Source: Myxococcales bacterium 68-20 | Lineage (GTDB): Bacteria; Myxococcota_A; Polyangia; Polyangiales; Polyangiaceae | DNA length: 64,000 nucleotides | Direction: 5' to 3' | Assembly (NCBI GenBank): GCA_001899635.1 | Contig: MKVQ01000035.1 | Location: 1 to 64,000, forward strand | Shown: piece after piece, positions 51,891-60,923 of the stretch | Layout of the letters: the number at the start of each line of letters is the position of its first letter | How positions within the stretch are numbered: the stretch's first letter is position 1 | The notes under the pieces: generated by a model | What the model was told of the DNA's origin: nothing | The model's database searches: none | What the model saw: the letters and a program-made list of their open reading frames with translations, nothing else | Position numbers and translations under genes: made by a program

Positions 51891-52068
51891 GCGGTCCGCT
51901 CACGAACGGAAGAGCGCTCTGTCTGAAGGCGTCCCGTCGAAAAGACACGAACATCGCGCCGCAAAGGCGAGCTTTCGACGGGCAGCCGTCTTGCGCTGTC
52001 CGTCAAAAGCTCTACCCTCCGTCCCTGATCCCGCGATCCGCGACCCGACAGCACAGGAGCAGACGAGC

Positions 52069-52473
52069 ATGAACTACCCCCCGAACGCCCCTCCCCCCGG
52101 TGGATACGGTGCACCGCCTCCCGGCGGTTACGGTCCGCCTCCCGGCGGCTACGGTCCTCCGCCTCCGGGTGTTCCGGGCATGGGCGCTCCCATGATGGGC
52201 GGGGCGATGATGCCGCACGCGCCGTACGGGATCGATCCGGTCTCGGGCATGCCGTTCTCGGACAAGTCGAAGATGGTCGCCGGCCTCCTCCAGATCTTCG
52301 TCGGCTCGTTCGGCGTCGGCCGCTTCTACACCGGTCATACCGGGCTCGCGATCGCGCAGATCGCGGTGACCTGGCTGACCTGTGGCATCGGCGCGCTCTG
52401 GCCGCTCGTCGATGGAATCATGATGCTCATGGGCAAGGTCCCCGACGCGCAGGGTCGCCCGCTCCGCGACTGA
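52069..52473 (+). CDS. TM2-domain protein with PPGGYG repeats
   Basis: This 134-residue protein starts with a Pro/Gly/Tyr-rich N-terminus (about four PPGGYG units) encoded by near-identical DNA, followed by a TM2 domain: two TM helices (MVAGLLQIFVGSFGVGRFY and IAQIAVTWLTCGIGALWPL) separated by a short turn with GHTGLA. ATG 52069 has AGGAG at eight bases. The TM2 family is of unknown function. The gene ends at the intrinsic terminator 52495-52523. Confidence 0.88.
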   Translation: MNYPPNAPPPGGYGAPPPGGYGPPPGGYGPPPPGVPGMGAPMMGGAMMPHAPYGIDPVSGMPFSDKSKMVAGLLQIFVGSFGVGRFYTGHTGLAIAQIAVTWLTCGIGALWPLVDGIMMLMGKVPDAQGRPLRD

Positions 52474-52494
52474 TCTCGCTCGCGACTTCACACG

Positions 52495-52537
52495 ACGCGC
52501 TGCCTTTCACGAGAGCAGCGCGTTCGCATTTTGTCCG
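52495..52537 (+). terminator. Intrinsic terminator of the TM2 gene
   Basis: The arms ACGCGCTGC (52495-52503) and GCAGCGCGT (52515-52523) form a 9-bp stem, followed on the plus strand by TCGCATTTTG. It is about 22 bp after the stop. Confidence 0.8.
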
Positions 52538-52555
52538 TCTCGAGCTCGGAGAGCC

Positions 52556-52975
52556 TCAGACGCCCTGAACGTGGACGATCACCCTGCGCGTGTGCGGCGC
52601 ACGCCGGTGCTCCCAGAGATAGATCGCCTGCCAGGTGCCGAGCCCGAGGCGACCGCCCGTGACGGGGATGACCTCGCTCGTGTGCGTCATCGCCGAGCGG
52701 AGATGCGCGGGCATGTCGTCGATGCCCTCGTCGTCATGCTCGTAGGCGGTCGCGTCCTCGGGCGCGATCTCACCGATCCAGCGCTCGAGGTCGCGCTGCA
52801 CCGACGGATCGGCGTTCTCCTGGATCAGCAGCGACGCGCTCGTGTGCTGGATGAACAGGGTGGCGAGGCCGGTCCGTACCCCCGAGGCGGCGACGACCGC
52901 CTCGACCCGCGACGACAGATCGACGAGCCCGCGCCCGCGGGTGCCGACCTCGAGGACCTCCTGGTGAACCTTCAT
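52556..52975 (-). CDS. YjbQ/UPF0047 family protein
   Basis: This 139-residue protein has the conserved core TLFIQHTSASLLIQENADPSV and the metal-binding region DDMPAHLRSAMTHTSEVIPV. Family members are trimeric and proposed to have secondary thiamine-phosphate-synthase activity; the real role is unsettled. ATG 52975 (MKVHQEVLEV) starts at the family's first strand. The upstream frame to 53251 is antisense to the L,D-transpeptidase-like gene and was discarded. Confidence 0.9.
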   Translation of the reverse strand: MKVHQEVLEVGTRGRGLVDLSSRVEAVVAASGVRTGLATLFIQHTSASLLIQENADPSVQRDLERWIGEIAPEDATAYEHDDEGIDDMPAHLRSAMTHTSEVIPVTGGRLGLGTWQAIYLWEHRRAPHTRRVIVHVQGV

Positions 52976-53162
52976 GCTGGGGACTCTAGCTGGGCGCAGC
53001 CGCCTCGTTGATCCAGGGGAACTGGATACATCGCGATCCAGTGCATTCTGACGAGTGTGCGATACCAGCGCACTTTTACGTGCATCTCTCCAAGAATGTG
53101 CTTGGCATAGCTCGCGCTTGGGGGTGGCCCAAGCCGCCCACTTGCTCGGAGAAACCAGCCAG

Positions 53163-54215
53163 ATGTCACGCCTCGCCCTTCTCGCCCTGGTCCTCGGATC
53201 CTTCGCTCTTGGTGCCTGCGTCGCCGACACCGAAGAGGACATCGAGTCCAATGAAGACGCGATCGTGAGCCGTAAGGTCGACGATCACTGGTTCTACTCG
53301 GGCCCCCTCCCCACCCTCCAGAACCCCTCCGTCACGGCGTCGCTCGTGGGCCACACCGCGCGCGTCACGGGTTATCTCCCGGCCGGCACGCAGCTGCCCA
53401 ACCTCCCGCACGTGAAGACGAAAGCGGAGGATGGCAAGCTCCGGGTGGACGTCGTTTATCCGATCGCGACCGCGGCGCCGGGCAAGAGCAACTCGCGCCC
53501 GGGCACGTATTCGTTCCACCTCGCAAAGCCGTATCGTCCGAACGGCGCCGCGTTCACCGAGTCGGAAGGCTGGCACGACGTGCCGTGGGGCGGCTTCCCG
53601 TTCATCGCATACAACGGCGGGATCGCCTTCCACGGTCCGATCACCGATAGGGACAACGAGGCTCCCGGCGATCTCAACGTCTGGTACCTCCGCCGCGGAC
53701 AGGTCTCGGCCGGTTGCAACCGCATGATGGGCGAGCACGTCGTCGAGATGTCTCACGTGCTCGGGATCAGCATGCGCAAGGTCTACGCGGCGAACACGGC
53801 GATCCGGCCGACCACGACCGCGAAGGTGAAGGTCATCGCCGACTACGACAGCTACGAGGGCAAATACATCGACGTCGACTACCCGACCGACAACGGCGCG
53901 AAGCGCCCCGCCGCCGTGCACGGCGCAGACAAGGTCGTCATGTTCGGCTCGTGGGTCGCGACCGAGATGCCCGACGGGAAGGACCTCCCGCCCGACATGA
54001 AGTGGGAAGGCGGCGTGTCCGGCCGCTACTACGACTTCCAGGGGCACGCCGTTCAGGGAGTCGTCTGCTCGATGCCGAAGTCGAGCCTCGCCGCGCTCAA
54101 GCCGCTCGCCGCAGCGCGCCCGGGTGGCGAGCTGCCCGCGGACTTCTGCGCGAAGAAGATCGCGTGCGACGAGCGACTCGGCAGGACCTGCAAGCCCTCC
54201 GAAATCGGCCTCTGA
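53163..54215 (+). CDS. L,D-transpeptidase-like (YkuD) lipoprotein
   Basis: This 350-residue protein has a lipobox (LGSFALGACVA). The YkuD fold is indicated by IAFHGPI (HxG) and, about 35 residues on, RRGQVSAGCNRMM, the SxGCxR motif with the catalytic Cys. These enzymes form 3-3 cross-links or attach proteins to peptidoglycan. The C-terminal 120 residues, with four cysteines, are not part of the standard domain. The enzyme probably works in the periplasm anchored to the membrane. Confidence 0.85.
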   Translation: MSRLALLALVLGSFALGACVADTEEDIESNEDAIVSRKVDDHWFYSGPLPTLQNPSVTASLVGHTARVTGYLPAGTQLPNLPHVKTKAEDGKLRVDVVYPIATAAPGKSNSRPGTYSFHLAKPYRPNGAAFTESEGWHDVPWGGFPFIAYNGGIAFHGPITDRDNEAPGDLNVWYLRRGQVSAGCNRMMGEHVVEMSHVLGISMRKVYAANTAIRPTTTAKVKVIADYDSYEGKYIDVDYPTDNGAKRPAAVHGADKVVMFGSWVATEMPDGKDLPPDMKWEGGVSGRYYDFQGHAVQGVVCSMPKSSLAALKPLAAARPGGELPADFCAKKIACDERLGRTCKPSEIGL

Positions 54216-54234
54216 TCGAGCACGAACACGAGAG

Positions 54235-54274
54235 GAAGCCGGCCCGGCGCGATCATTCGCGACGAGCCGGCTTC
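54235..54274 (+). terminator. Hairpin downstream of the L,D-transpeptidase-like gene
   Basis: The arms GAAGCCGGC (54235-54243) and GCCGGCTTC (54266-54274) form a 9-bp perfect stem with a 22-nt loop, 20 bp past the stop. The U-tract is absent. Confidence 0.5.
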
Positions 54275-54384
54275 GTCGCGCGCGTATGCGCCCGGCGCTG
54301 ATCGCTGCGATGGCCACCGATTCGCTCGAAAGAGCGAGGCCTCATTTGACCGGATGAGCTTCGTGTGCGAACGAGAGGCCCGTC

Positions 54385-55023
54385 ATGCAGAGCCTCTTCG
54401 CTGCCTCCCTCGTCCTCGCGCTCGGCGCGGCCTCCGTCACCGCTTGCTCCTCGACGAGCACCGTCTCGAACGGACAGTCGGCGGACGACGGCGGCTCGAG
54501 CTCGGGTGGCGAGACCGAAGAGGACGCGGGCTCGACGCCCCCCGCAGGCCCGATGACGCTCACGAGCACCGCCTTCGAAGACGGTGACGAGCTCCCGCCG
54601 GTGCATTCCTGCGAGGGCGAGAACGGGAAGAAGGAGGTCTCGCCGCCGCTCGCCTGGACCCCCGGCCCGGAGGGGACGCTGAGCTACGCGATCGTGTTCG
54701 TCGACGCGACGACCGACTTCCTCCACTCGGCGATCTACGACATCCCCGCGGACGTCACGAGCCTCCCGGAAGGGCTCGCCGCGAAGTACGAGCTCTCGAA
54801 GCCCGCCGGCGCGAAGCAGTCGCTCAGCTACAAGGGCACGTCCGGCTACGCGGGACCGTGTCCGCAGAGCGCGCACGAATACGAGTTCGTCCTCTACGCG
54901 CTCGGCGTCGAGAAGGTCGACGGCCTCACGAAGGACTCGAAGGTCGCCGACGCCGAGAAGGCGATCAAGAAAGAGAAGCTGGCGAGCACCAAGCTGACGC
55001 TGAAGTTCACGCCGAAGAAGTGA
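54385..55023 (+). CDS. YbhB/YbcL-type PEBP lipoprotein
   Basis: This 212-residue member of the phosphatidylethanolamine-binding-protein superfamily has a lipobox (GAASVTACSS) and a Ser/Gly/Glu linker, then the PEBP fold: VSPPLAWTPGPEGTLSYAIV, FLHSAIYDIPADVTSLPEG, GYAGPCPQSAHEYEFVLYAL. Bacterial members bind small ligands, and no enzyme activity is established. ATG 54385 gives a plausible signal sequence. Confidence 0.88.
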   Translation: MQSLFAASLVLALGAASVTACSSTSTVSNGQSADDGGSSSGGETEEDAGSTPPAGPMTLTSTAFEDGDELPPVHSCEGENGKKEVSPPLAWTPGPEGTLSYAIVFVDATTDFLHSAIYDIPADVTSLPEGLAAKYELSKPAGAKQSLSYKGTSGYAGPCPQSAHEYEFVLYALGVEKVDGLTKDSKVADAEKAIKKEKLASTKLTLKFTPKK

Positions 55024-55157
55024 AGAGCCGTCCGAGAATCGGACGATTCGGACAAGAGTAGATCAGCCCCCCTTCGCTCGGCGCCCGGGAAGAGTACAAT
55101 CATCCGCGTCTGACCATCCCGGCTATCCTCGCGATCGCGTCCGGCGCCATCGGCTTC

Positions 55158-56534
55158 ATGGCCGCGTTCATGGCACACGGGATCTCGTCAGCCCCGGGGT
55201 GGCGCGCGCTTCGCGTGTTTGCCGTCTGCGCAGCGTTCGCCACGCTCTGCAACCTCGCCAGCATCCTCGTCACTCTTTCGGCGAGCGACGAGCTCCGGCT
55301 TCTCTTCGCCCGCTTCGATCTGTTCTTCGCCGGGCTCTACACGATCAGCTGGTTCTTCTACGCGGCGGCGACCGCTGCAAAGCCAACGCCGCTGTCGCCC
55401 TTCGACCGCGCGCTCCTCGGTGGGGCCGCGATCCTGTCGTCCCTCGCGCTCGTGCCGGGCCTCATCCTCGAGGACACGATCCTCGCACGCCCGCTCCCGT
55501 GGCTCGGCGTCGTCTACCGCGACGCGCCACCGACCCGCCTGGGCGCATTCACCATCGCCTACCTCTGTGTCGCGCTCGCGATCCTCTTCGTGCGCTTCGC
55601 GCGTCGATGGCGGCGAGGCTGCAACGACGCACGCGCCAGCACGGTGGCCGTCAGCGCCACGCTCGTCGCCGTCATCAACGACTCCGCCGCGCGGGCCGGA
55701 CTGTTGCCGACGCCCTACCTGCTCGACATCGCGCTCCTGGTCGTCGTCCTCGCCATCAGCAACTCGTCGACGGCGCGGCTCGCGGGCAGCGTACACGCGC
55801 TCGAGGAGTCGTCGCGGAAGCTCGCCGACGCGCAGGCGGAGCTCGTGAAGCGCGAGCGCCTCGTCGCCATCGGCGAGCTCGCCGCCGTCGTCGCCCACGA
55901 GGTTCGAAACCCGCTCGCAGTCGTGTTCAACGCCATCGCCGGGCTCCGGAAGGTCTCGCCCGCAACGGAGGACCACACCCGCCTGCTCGGGATCGCGCAG
56001 GAGGAGGCCGAGCGCCTCCGCGACATCGTCTCCGACATCCTCGACTACGCGCGCCCGCGGGCGCCCATCTTCTCACCGATCGACGTCAGCGACGTCGTAC
56101 GCCACGCCATCGAGGCCGCGCTCGTCGCGAAGGCGCTGGTCGAGACCGACCAGGTCGAGCTCACGAGCCCGGCGCAGATGGCTCCGTTCGAGTGCGACGA
56201 GCGACTCATCCGACAGGCCGTGATCAATCTGGTCACGAACGCGCTCCAAGCCGACGCGCGCAAGAGCCCGGTCGCGGTCACGGTCGACGCGACCGACGAA
56301 GCGATCGCGATCTCCGTGACGGACGACGGCAACGGCGTATCGCGCGAGGTCGAGGAGCGGATGTTCACGCCGTTCTTCACGACCCGCCCGACCGGCACGG
56401 GCCTCGGCCTCGCTGTCGTTCAGCGCTGCGCCGAAGCCCACGGTGGATCGATCGGCCTCGAGCGACCCGGCGCGCGCGGCGCGCGGTTCACCCTCCGCCT
56501 TCAGCGCCGCGCCCCCGAGACCGAGCGCGCCTGA
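55158..56534 (+). CDS. Orphan sensor histidine kinase with multi-TM sensor
   Basis: From ATG 55158 the protein has 458 residues: six to seven TM helices (about 15-225), then a coiled HisKA region with the phospho-acceptor in VAHEVRNPLAVVF, an N-box NLVTNALQA, G1 DDGNGV and G2 GTGLGLAVV. This is the NtrB/AtoS-like layout. No response-regulator gene lies beside it. In-frame codons upstream (CTG at 55110, then TIPAILAIASGAIGF) would add a TM helix, so the true start may be non-ATG or the first helix is partly missed. Confidence 0.88.
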   Translation: MAAFMAHGISSAPGWRALRVFAVCAAFATLCNLASILVTLSASDELRLLFARFDLFFAGLYTISWFFYAAATAAKPTPLSPFDRALLGGAAILSSLALVPGLILEDTILARPLPWLGVVYRDAPPTRLGAFTIAYLCVALAILFVRFARRWRRGCNDARASTVAVSATLVAVINDSAARAGLLPTPYLLDIALLVVVLAISNSSTARLAGSVHALEESSRKLADAQAELVKRERLVAIGELAAVVAHEVRNPLAVVFNAIAGLRKVSPATEDHTRLLGIAQEEAERLRDIVSDILDYARPRAPIFSPIDVSDVVRHAIEAALVAKALVETDQVELTSPAQMAPFECDERLIRQAVINLVTNALQADARKSPVAVTVDATDEAIAISVTDDGNGVSREVEERMFTPFFTTRPTGTGLGLAVVQRCAEAHGGSIGLERPGARGARFTLRLQRRAPETERA

Positions 56535-56592
56535 GCGCACCACACCGACGCGTGCACGAAGTCCGCTTCGCGCACGGCCGGCGCGGCGTCCG

Positions 56593-58053
56593 TCACTTCC
56601 CGAGCAGCTGCTTCAGGATCCAGTCGATGCGCCCGGCATACGGCGGCCGGAGCATCCCCATGCCGTTGAGGCGGCTCTGGTAGAAGACGCCCTTCTTCTT
56701 CGTGAAGGTCTCGAAGCCCTCGCGACCGTGGTAAGCGCCGATGCCGCTCGGCCCCGCGCCGCCGAACGGGAGATCGGACTGAGCGACGTGGAGCATCACG
56801 TCGTTGATCGTGACGCCTCCCGACACGGTCTCGCGGAGGACGCGATCGATCCGACGCTGGTTGTTGTCGAAGTAGTAGAGGGCGAGCGGACGCGGGTGAT
56901 CGTTCACGTACGTGATCGCATCGTCGAGCTTCTCGTACGTGAAGATCGGCAGGATCGGCCCGAAGATCTCGTCCTGCATGACCCGCATCTCGTCCTTCGG
57001 GTGGAGCAGGAGGACCGGCGCCATCTTGCGCGAGTTCGGGTCGAGCTCCTCCTTCGCCGGATTCAGCTCGATGAGCTTCGCGCCGCGATCGCGCGCGTCC
57101 TTCAGGTAGCCCTGGAGGCGCTCGTAGTGAGCATCGTTGATGATCGTCGTGTAGTCCAGGTTCTGCCCGAGCCGCGGATACATCTGGTTGACGGCGACCC
57201 GGCACTCCTCGACGAACGCGTCGACGCGACCCTTCGGGAGGATCGCGTAGTCCGGTGCCACGCAGGTCTGCCCCGCGTTGAAGCACTTGCCGTACATGAT
57301 CTTCTGCGCGGCCAGCTGGAGCGAATAGCCCTCGCCGACAATCGCCGGCGACTTGCCGCCGAGCTCGAGTGTCACGGGGACGAGGTTCTCCGCCGCCGCC
57401 TTCATGACGAGCTTGCCGAGGCGCGGCGAGCCGGTGAACACGAGGTGATCGAACGGCAGTCGCGTGAACGCCTCGGCGACGTCCGGACCGCCCGTCACGA
57501 CGGTGACGTGATCGGCCGAGAACGTGTCCGCGATGAGCTGCTTGATGACCTCCGCGGCGTCCCCCGCGATCTCCGACGGCTTGAGCATCACGCGGTTGCC
57601 CGCGGCGAGCGCGTTCACGAGCGGCGAGAGCGAGAGCTGCACCGGGTAGTTCCACGGCGAGACGATGCCGACGATCCCGACGGGCTGCATGACGACCTCG
57701 GCGCGGGCGGGGAGGAACATCCACGAAACCTCGCGCGGCTCGGTCTCCATCCACTCGTGGAGGTGCGTGCGCACGTGTTTGATCTCGTTGATGACGATCA
57801 TCACCTCGGCGCCGAGCGTCTCGTGCTTGGAGCGGTTGCCGTAGTCCATCGACACGGCCTTCACGAGCTCGTGCTTCCTGTCGAGGAGGGCTCGCTCCAG
57901 CTTGTCGAGGTGCTCGATGCGCGCGTCGTAGTCGGGCGGCCCGCTCTTCCTCGCGGCGGCACGCATCCGGCCGAGAATGCCGCCGAGCTGTCCGGCAGGT
58001 CCGGACACGGCCATGGGCGGGCTCGAGGGCGTCAGGTTGTCAGCGAGCGTCAT
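56593..58053 (-). CDS. Aldehyde dehydrogenase (coniferyl-aldehyde-dehydrogenase-like)
   Basis: This 486-residue NAD(P)-dependent enzyme has the catalytic Cys in CFNAGQTCVAPDY, the general-base Glu in LELGGKSPAIV, and the cofactor motif FTGSPRLGKLVM. IVSPWNYPVQLSLSPLVNALAAGN is the family oxyanion Asn block. The C-terminal hydrophobic tail with RIDWILKQLLGK resembles class 3/fatty-aldehyde-type dehydrogenases that associate with membranes. ATG 58053 has GGAGAA upstream. It is divergent from glpD over 132 bp. Confidence 0.92.
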   Translation of the reverse strand: MTLADNLTPSSPPMAVSGPAGQLGGILGRMRAAARKSGPPDYDARIEHLDKLERALLDRKHELVKAVSMDYGNRSKHETLGAEVMIVINEIKHVRTHLHEWMETEPREVSWMFLPARAEVVMQPVGIVGIVSPWNYPVQLSLSPLVNALAAGNRVMLKPSEIAGDAAEVIKQLIADTFSADHVTVVTGGPDVAEAFTRLPFDHLVFTGSPRLGKLVMKAAAENLVPVTLELGGKSPAIVGEGYSLQLAAQKIMYGKCFNAGQTCVAPDYAILPKGRVDAFVEECRVAVNQMYPRLGQNLDYTTIINDAHYERLQGYLKDARDRGAKLIELNPAKEELDPNSRKMAPVLLLHPKDEMRVMQDEIFGPILPIFTYEKLDDAITYVNDHPRPLALYYFDNNQRRIDRVLRETVSGGVTINDVMLHVAQSDLPFGGAGPSGIGAYHGREGFETFTKKKGVFYQSRLNGMGMLRPPYAGRIDWILKQLLGK

Positions 58054-58185
58054 CGGGTTCTCCGCTTGTCCGTCGCCCGAAGAGGGTGAAAGGCCGGGCG
58101 GGACGGACGCCCGGAGCCTATCAAAGCGGAGGGCGACAGTCTCCCGAAGGTCGTCTAGCCTGGTCGAACGAATGCGAGCGTTGTC

Positions 58186-59745
58186 ATGTGGTTGAAGGGG
58201 TATCGCGACGAGGTGTGGAGCCGGCTGGATCAGCCGTGGGATCTCGTCATCGTCGGCGGCGGCATCACGGGCGCCGGCATCCTTGGTGAGGCCGTCCGTC
58301 ACGGCAAGAAGGTGCTCCTGGTCGAAGCCCAGGACTTCTCGTCGGGCACGTCGAGCCGATCGACGAAGCTCGTCCACGGTGGGCTCCGTTACCTGCGGCA
58401 GGGCCAGTTCCTCGTCACCCGCAAGTCCGTGCGCGAGCGCGAGCGCCTGATGCAGGAAGGCGCGGGCCTCGTGAACGCGCTCGGCTTCTCGCTCGGCGTC
58501 TTCCCCGGCGACCAGATGCCCAAGTGGATGTACGGCGTCGGCCTCGCGATGTACGACGCGCTCGCGGGCAAGTGGGCCCACGAGGCGCAATCGCGGGACA
58601 AGATCATCGCGCGCGTCCCCTCGCTCGAGGGCTCTGCAGTCGAGGGCGGCTACCGCTATTTCGACGCGCAGACCGATGACTCGCGGCTCACCTTGCGGGT
58701 CCTACGCGAGGCGGTGAAGCAAGGCGGCACCGCGATCAACTACGTCCGGGCCGACAAGCTCCTTCGCACCGCGGACGGGCGCGTTCGCGGCGTCGTCCTG
58801 CGTGACACCGCGCCCGGCGCCTCGCGGACGGCCGAGGTCCAGGCGAAGGTCGTCATCAACGCGACCGGTGCGTGGGCGGACGAGCTCCGTGCCGAGCTCG
58901 GGCAGGACAAGCGGCTCCGGCGCATCCGGGGCAGCCACCTCACGTTCGAGCACCGCCGCCTTCCGCTCCCGGAGGCAGTGAGCCTGCTCCACCCGCGCGA
59001 CCAGCGCGCGGTGTTCGCGATCCCGTGGGAGGGCGTCACGATCCTCGGCACCACCGACGTCGATCACGGCGCACTCGACGAAGAGCCGGCGATCAGCGAC
59101 GCGGAGCGCGAATACCTCCTCGAGGCGGCGCAGAAGGCATTCCCCGGCGCCGAGATCACCGAGAAGGACGTGATCTCGACGTGGTCGGGCGTTCGTCCCG
59201 TCATCGACACGGGCAAGTCCGATCCCTCGAAGGAGTCGCGTGAGCACGCGATCTGGAAGGAGGATGGCCTCCTCACGATCACCGGCGGCAAGCTCACCAC
59301 CTTCGCCGTCATGGCGCGCGACGCGCTCGGAGAGGCGGAAGAAGACCTCGGCGGGCTCCGGGCGCGCACGCGGGTCCTCGAGCCCCACATCGAAGGTATC
59401 GAGTGGCCGAGCTCGATCACCGAAGAGGACCGCGTCCGCCTGCTCGGGCGCTTCGGCGCCGAGATCGTGGAGATCACCGGCGACCGTGACGGGTGCCATC
59501 GCATCCCCGGCTCGATCGCGCTCTGGAGCGAGCTCCGTCACGCAGCGCGCGCCGAGGGCGTCGTGACGCTCTCCGATCTCTTGCTCCGGCGCGTCCGCCT
59601 CGGGCTCCTCCTCCCGAAGGGCGGCCTCGACATCATCGGCCAGATCCGCGCAGTGGCTCAGCCCGAGCTCGGCTGGGACGACGCCAAGTGGGACGCCGAG
59701 GTCGCGAGCTACACCGAGACCTGGAAGAAGGCGTACTCGCCCTGA
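58186..59745 (+). CDS. glpD: FAD-dependent glycerol-3-phosphate dehydrogenase
   Basis: This 519-residue respiratory enzyme oxidises glycerol-3-phosphate to dihydroxyacetone phosphate and donates electrons to quinone at the inner membrane. The FAD dinucleotide motif is VIVGGGITGAGI. Conserved blocks are SSRSTKLVHGGLRYL, INATGAWADEL and STWSGVRPVI, with the C-terminal DAO_C helix bundle (RLLGRFGAEI, LLLRRVRLGLL). The gene is not followed by glpK or glpF here. The start ATG 58186 matches homologues. Confidence 0.93.
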   Translation: MWLKGYRDEVWSRLDQPWDLVIVGGGITGAGILGEAVRHGKKVLLVEAQDFSSGTSSRSTKLVHGGLRYLRQGQFLVTRKSVRERERLMQEGAGLVNALGFSLGVFPGDQMPKWMYGVGLAMYDALAGKWAHEAQSRDKIIARVPSLEGSAVEGGYRYFDAQTDDSRLTLRVLREAVKQGGTAINYVRADKLLRTADGRVRGVVLRDTAPGASRTAEVQAKVVINATGAWADELRAELGQDKRLRRIRGSHLTFEHRRLPLPEAVSLLHPRDQRAVFAIPWEGVTILGTTDVDHGALDEEPAISDAEREYLLEAAQKAFPGAEITEKDVISTWSGVRPVIDTGKSDPSKESREHAIWKEDGLLTITGGKLTTFAVMARDALGEAEEDLGGLRARTRVLEPHIEGIEWPSSITEEDRVRLLGRFGAEIVEITGDRDGCHRIPGSIALWSELRHAARAEGVVTLSDLLLRRVRLGLLLPKGGLDIIGQIRAVAQPELGWDDAKWDAEVASYTETWKKAYSP

Positions 59746-59910
59746 GCCGCGCTCCGCGTCACGCGGAGATCGACGTTGCTCGACGCAGGCTGCGGCTCCG
59801 CGCTTCGACGTTCCTTCGGGGTGCGTCGTCGACCGCGAGCCGCGACCGTCGAGCACGCACGCCCTCGCGCACCGTTGCGCGCTCATCGCGTCGGCGACGG
59901 AGCGTCATGG

Positions 59911-59958
59911 AAAAGAAAAACGCCGCGGCGGGCTCGGGGGGGGAACAAGCCTCGCCGC
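59911..59958 (-). terminator. Intrinsic terminator without an assigned gene
   Basis: The arms 59925-59934 and 59948-59958 pair over 10 bp with one bulged base. On the minus strand the hairpin is followed by GGCG and then TTTTTCTTTT. No minus-strand coding sequence ends here; the nearest ends at 60924, beyond an intervening plus-strand gene. Confidence 0.75.
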
Positions 59959-59975
59959 AGCGCTGCCCCCTAGTA

Positions 59976-59991
59976 TGCGTGATCCGTGCCA
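59976..59991 (-). promoter_or_regulatory. Possible sigma54-type promoter
   Basis: On the minus strand the sequence reads TGGCACGGATCACGCA. The GG and GC dinucleotides are 10 bp apart, as at -24/-12, and the -24 half is perfect. The -12 half has ACGC instead of TTGC. Transcription would lead straight into the terminator at 59911-59958, giving an RNA of roughly 50-60 nt. Confidence 0.35.
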
Positions 59992-60133
59992 TGACCTAGA
60001 TGCTTGAAATCACGTCGGACAGGGTCATCGGTCGTGCACGAATGCAGGATCAGGCGGACAGGATTGAAAGGCTGACCCCACGCGACGAGGCGCAACGAGG
60101 CGAGAGGCGCGCCGTTTCGGGTAGGCTGCCTCG

Positions 60134-60754
60134 ATGACCGGGGGCGACGACGAAGGCGACTGGATCGAGGTGAGACGGGTCACCGACTCGATCGGCGCCG
60201 ACATGATCCGTGACTTCCTGCACGAGCACGACGTGCGGGTCGCGATCCGAGGGAACCCGCAGGCGACGCGCATGACGTGGTCGCAGACGTCGGACGTGCT
60301 CCGCATCGTCGTCGCTCCCGGCGACCTGCAAAAGGCCAAGGACGCGCTCGCGGCGATGACGACCGAAAGCTCGCATCCGTTCCGCGGCGCAGCACCGATC
60401 GAGGACGACAGCGAGCGGGCGGATCGGTTCGTGAAGCCGCGCAGCGCCATCGGCGCAGCGGTCCTTGCGGTGATCGTCCCGATCGGCGGCGGCCACTTCT
60501 ACGCACGGCATGGCGCGGCCGGCACCGTCCTCGCCGCGGGTATCGTCGGCGCGGCGCTCGGCATGGTGGTCGCGGGACGCGCCGAGCTCGCGCGCACCTG
60601 GGCGCTGCTCGTCGCCGTCGACATGATCGGCGCGTTCTGGGCCGTGCGACGCTTCAACGCGAAGCGCATTCCCTCCGAGGGCACGCAGCGCCGCTGGGCG
60701 CTCGTCGCCGTGGTGCTCGCCTTCGCGACGACGTTGCTCACCGCAGAGCGATGA
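60134..60754 (+). CDS. DUF2007-like domain plus membrane domain
   Basis: In this 206-residue protein, residues 10-75 (WIEVRRVTDSIGADMIRDFL, ALRIVVAPGDLQKAKDALAAM) look like the DUF2007 'putative prokaryotic signal-transducing' domain. Three or four TM helices follow (about 105-200, IGAAVLAVIVPIGGGHFYARH resembling a TM2-type start). The function is unknown. The gene is monocistronic, and ATG 60134 precedes the domain directly. Confidence 0.72.
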   Translation: MTGGDDEGDWIEVRRVTDSIGADMIRDFLHEHDVRVAIRGNPQATRMTWSQTSDVLRIVVAPGDLQKAKDALAAMTTESSHPFRGAAPIEDDSERADRFVKPRSAIGAAVLAVIVPIGGGHFYARHGAAGTVLAAGIVGAALGMVVAGRAELARTWALLVAVDMIGAFWAVRRFNAKRIPSEGTQRRWALVAVVLAFATTLLTAER

Positions 60755-60923
60755 GCAGCAGCGCAGCAGCACGGATAGGTCGCTCCGGTTCGGCGTCAGA
60801 AGCGGCCTCGCCTCCGTACGACCGCGCTCTTCGCCGCGCGCGTCGACATCGAGTCGCGATTCGCGCCGCCCCCGAACCGCCTGCGAGTCGGTCTCAGCGA
60901 TAACGAAGGAACGACATTCCAAA

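Larger units (their letters stand above)
59746..60133. other. Intergenic region with orphan minus-strand terminator
   Basis: This 388-bp gap holds no convincing gene. It contains a strong minus-strand terminator (59911-59958) and, 18 bp upstream of it in transcription direction, a sigma54-like TGGCACG(N8)GCA element (59976-59991). The right part, 60000-60130, has no recognised feature. Confidence 0.6.

Noticed and set aside
60025-60450. 141-residue minus-strand frame over the DUF2007 gene
   Set aside because: No motif; antisense shadow of the plus-strand gene starting at 60134.
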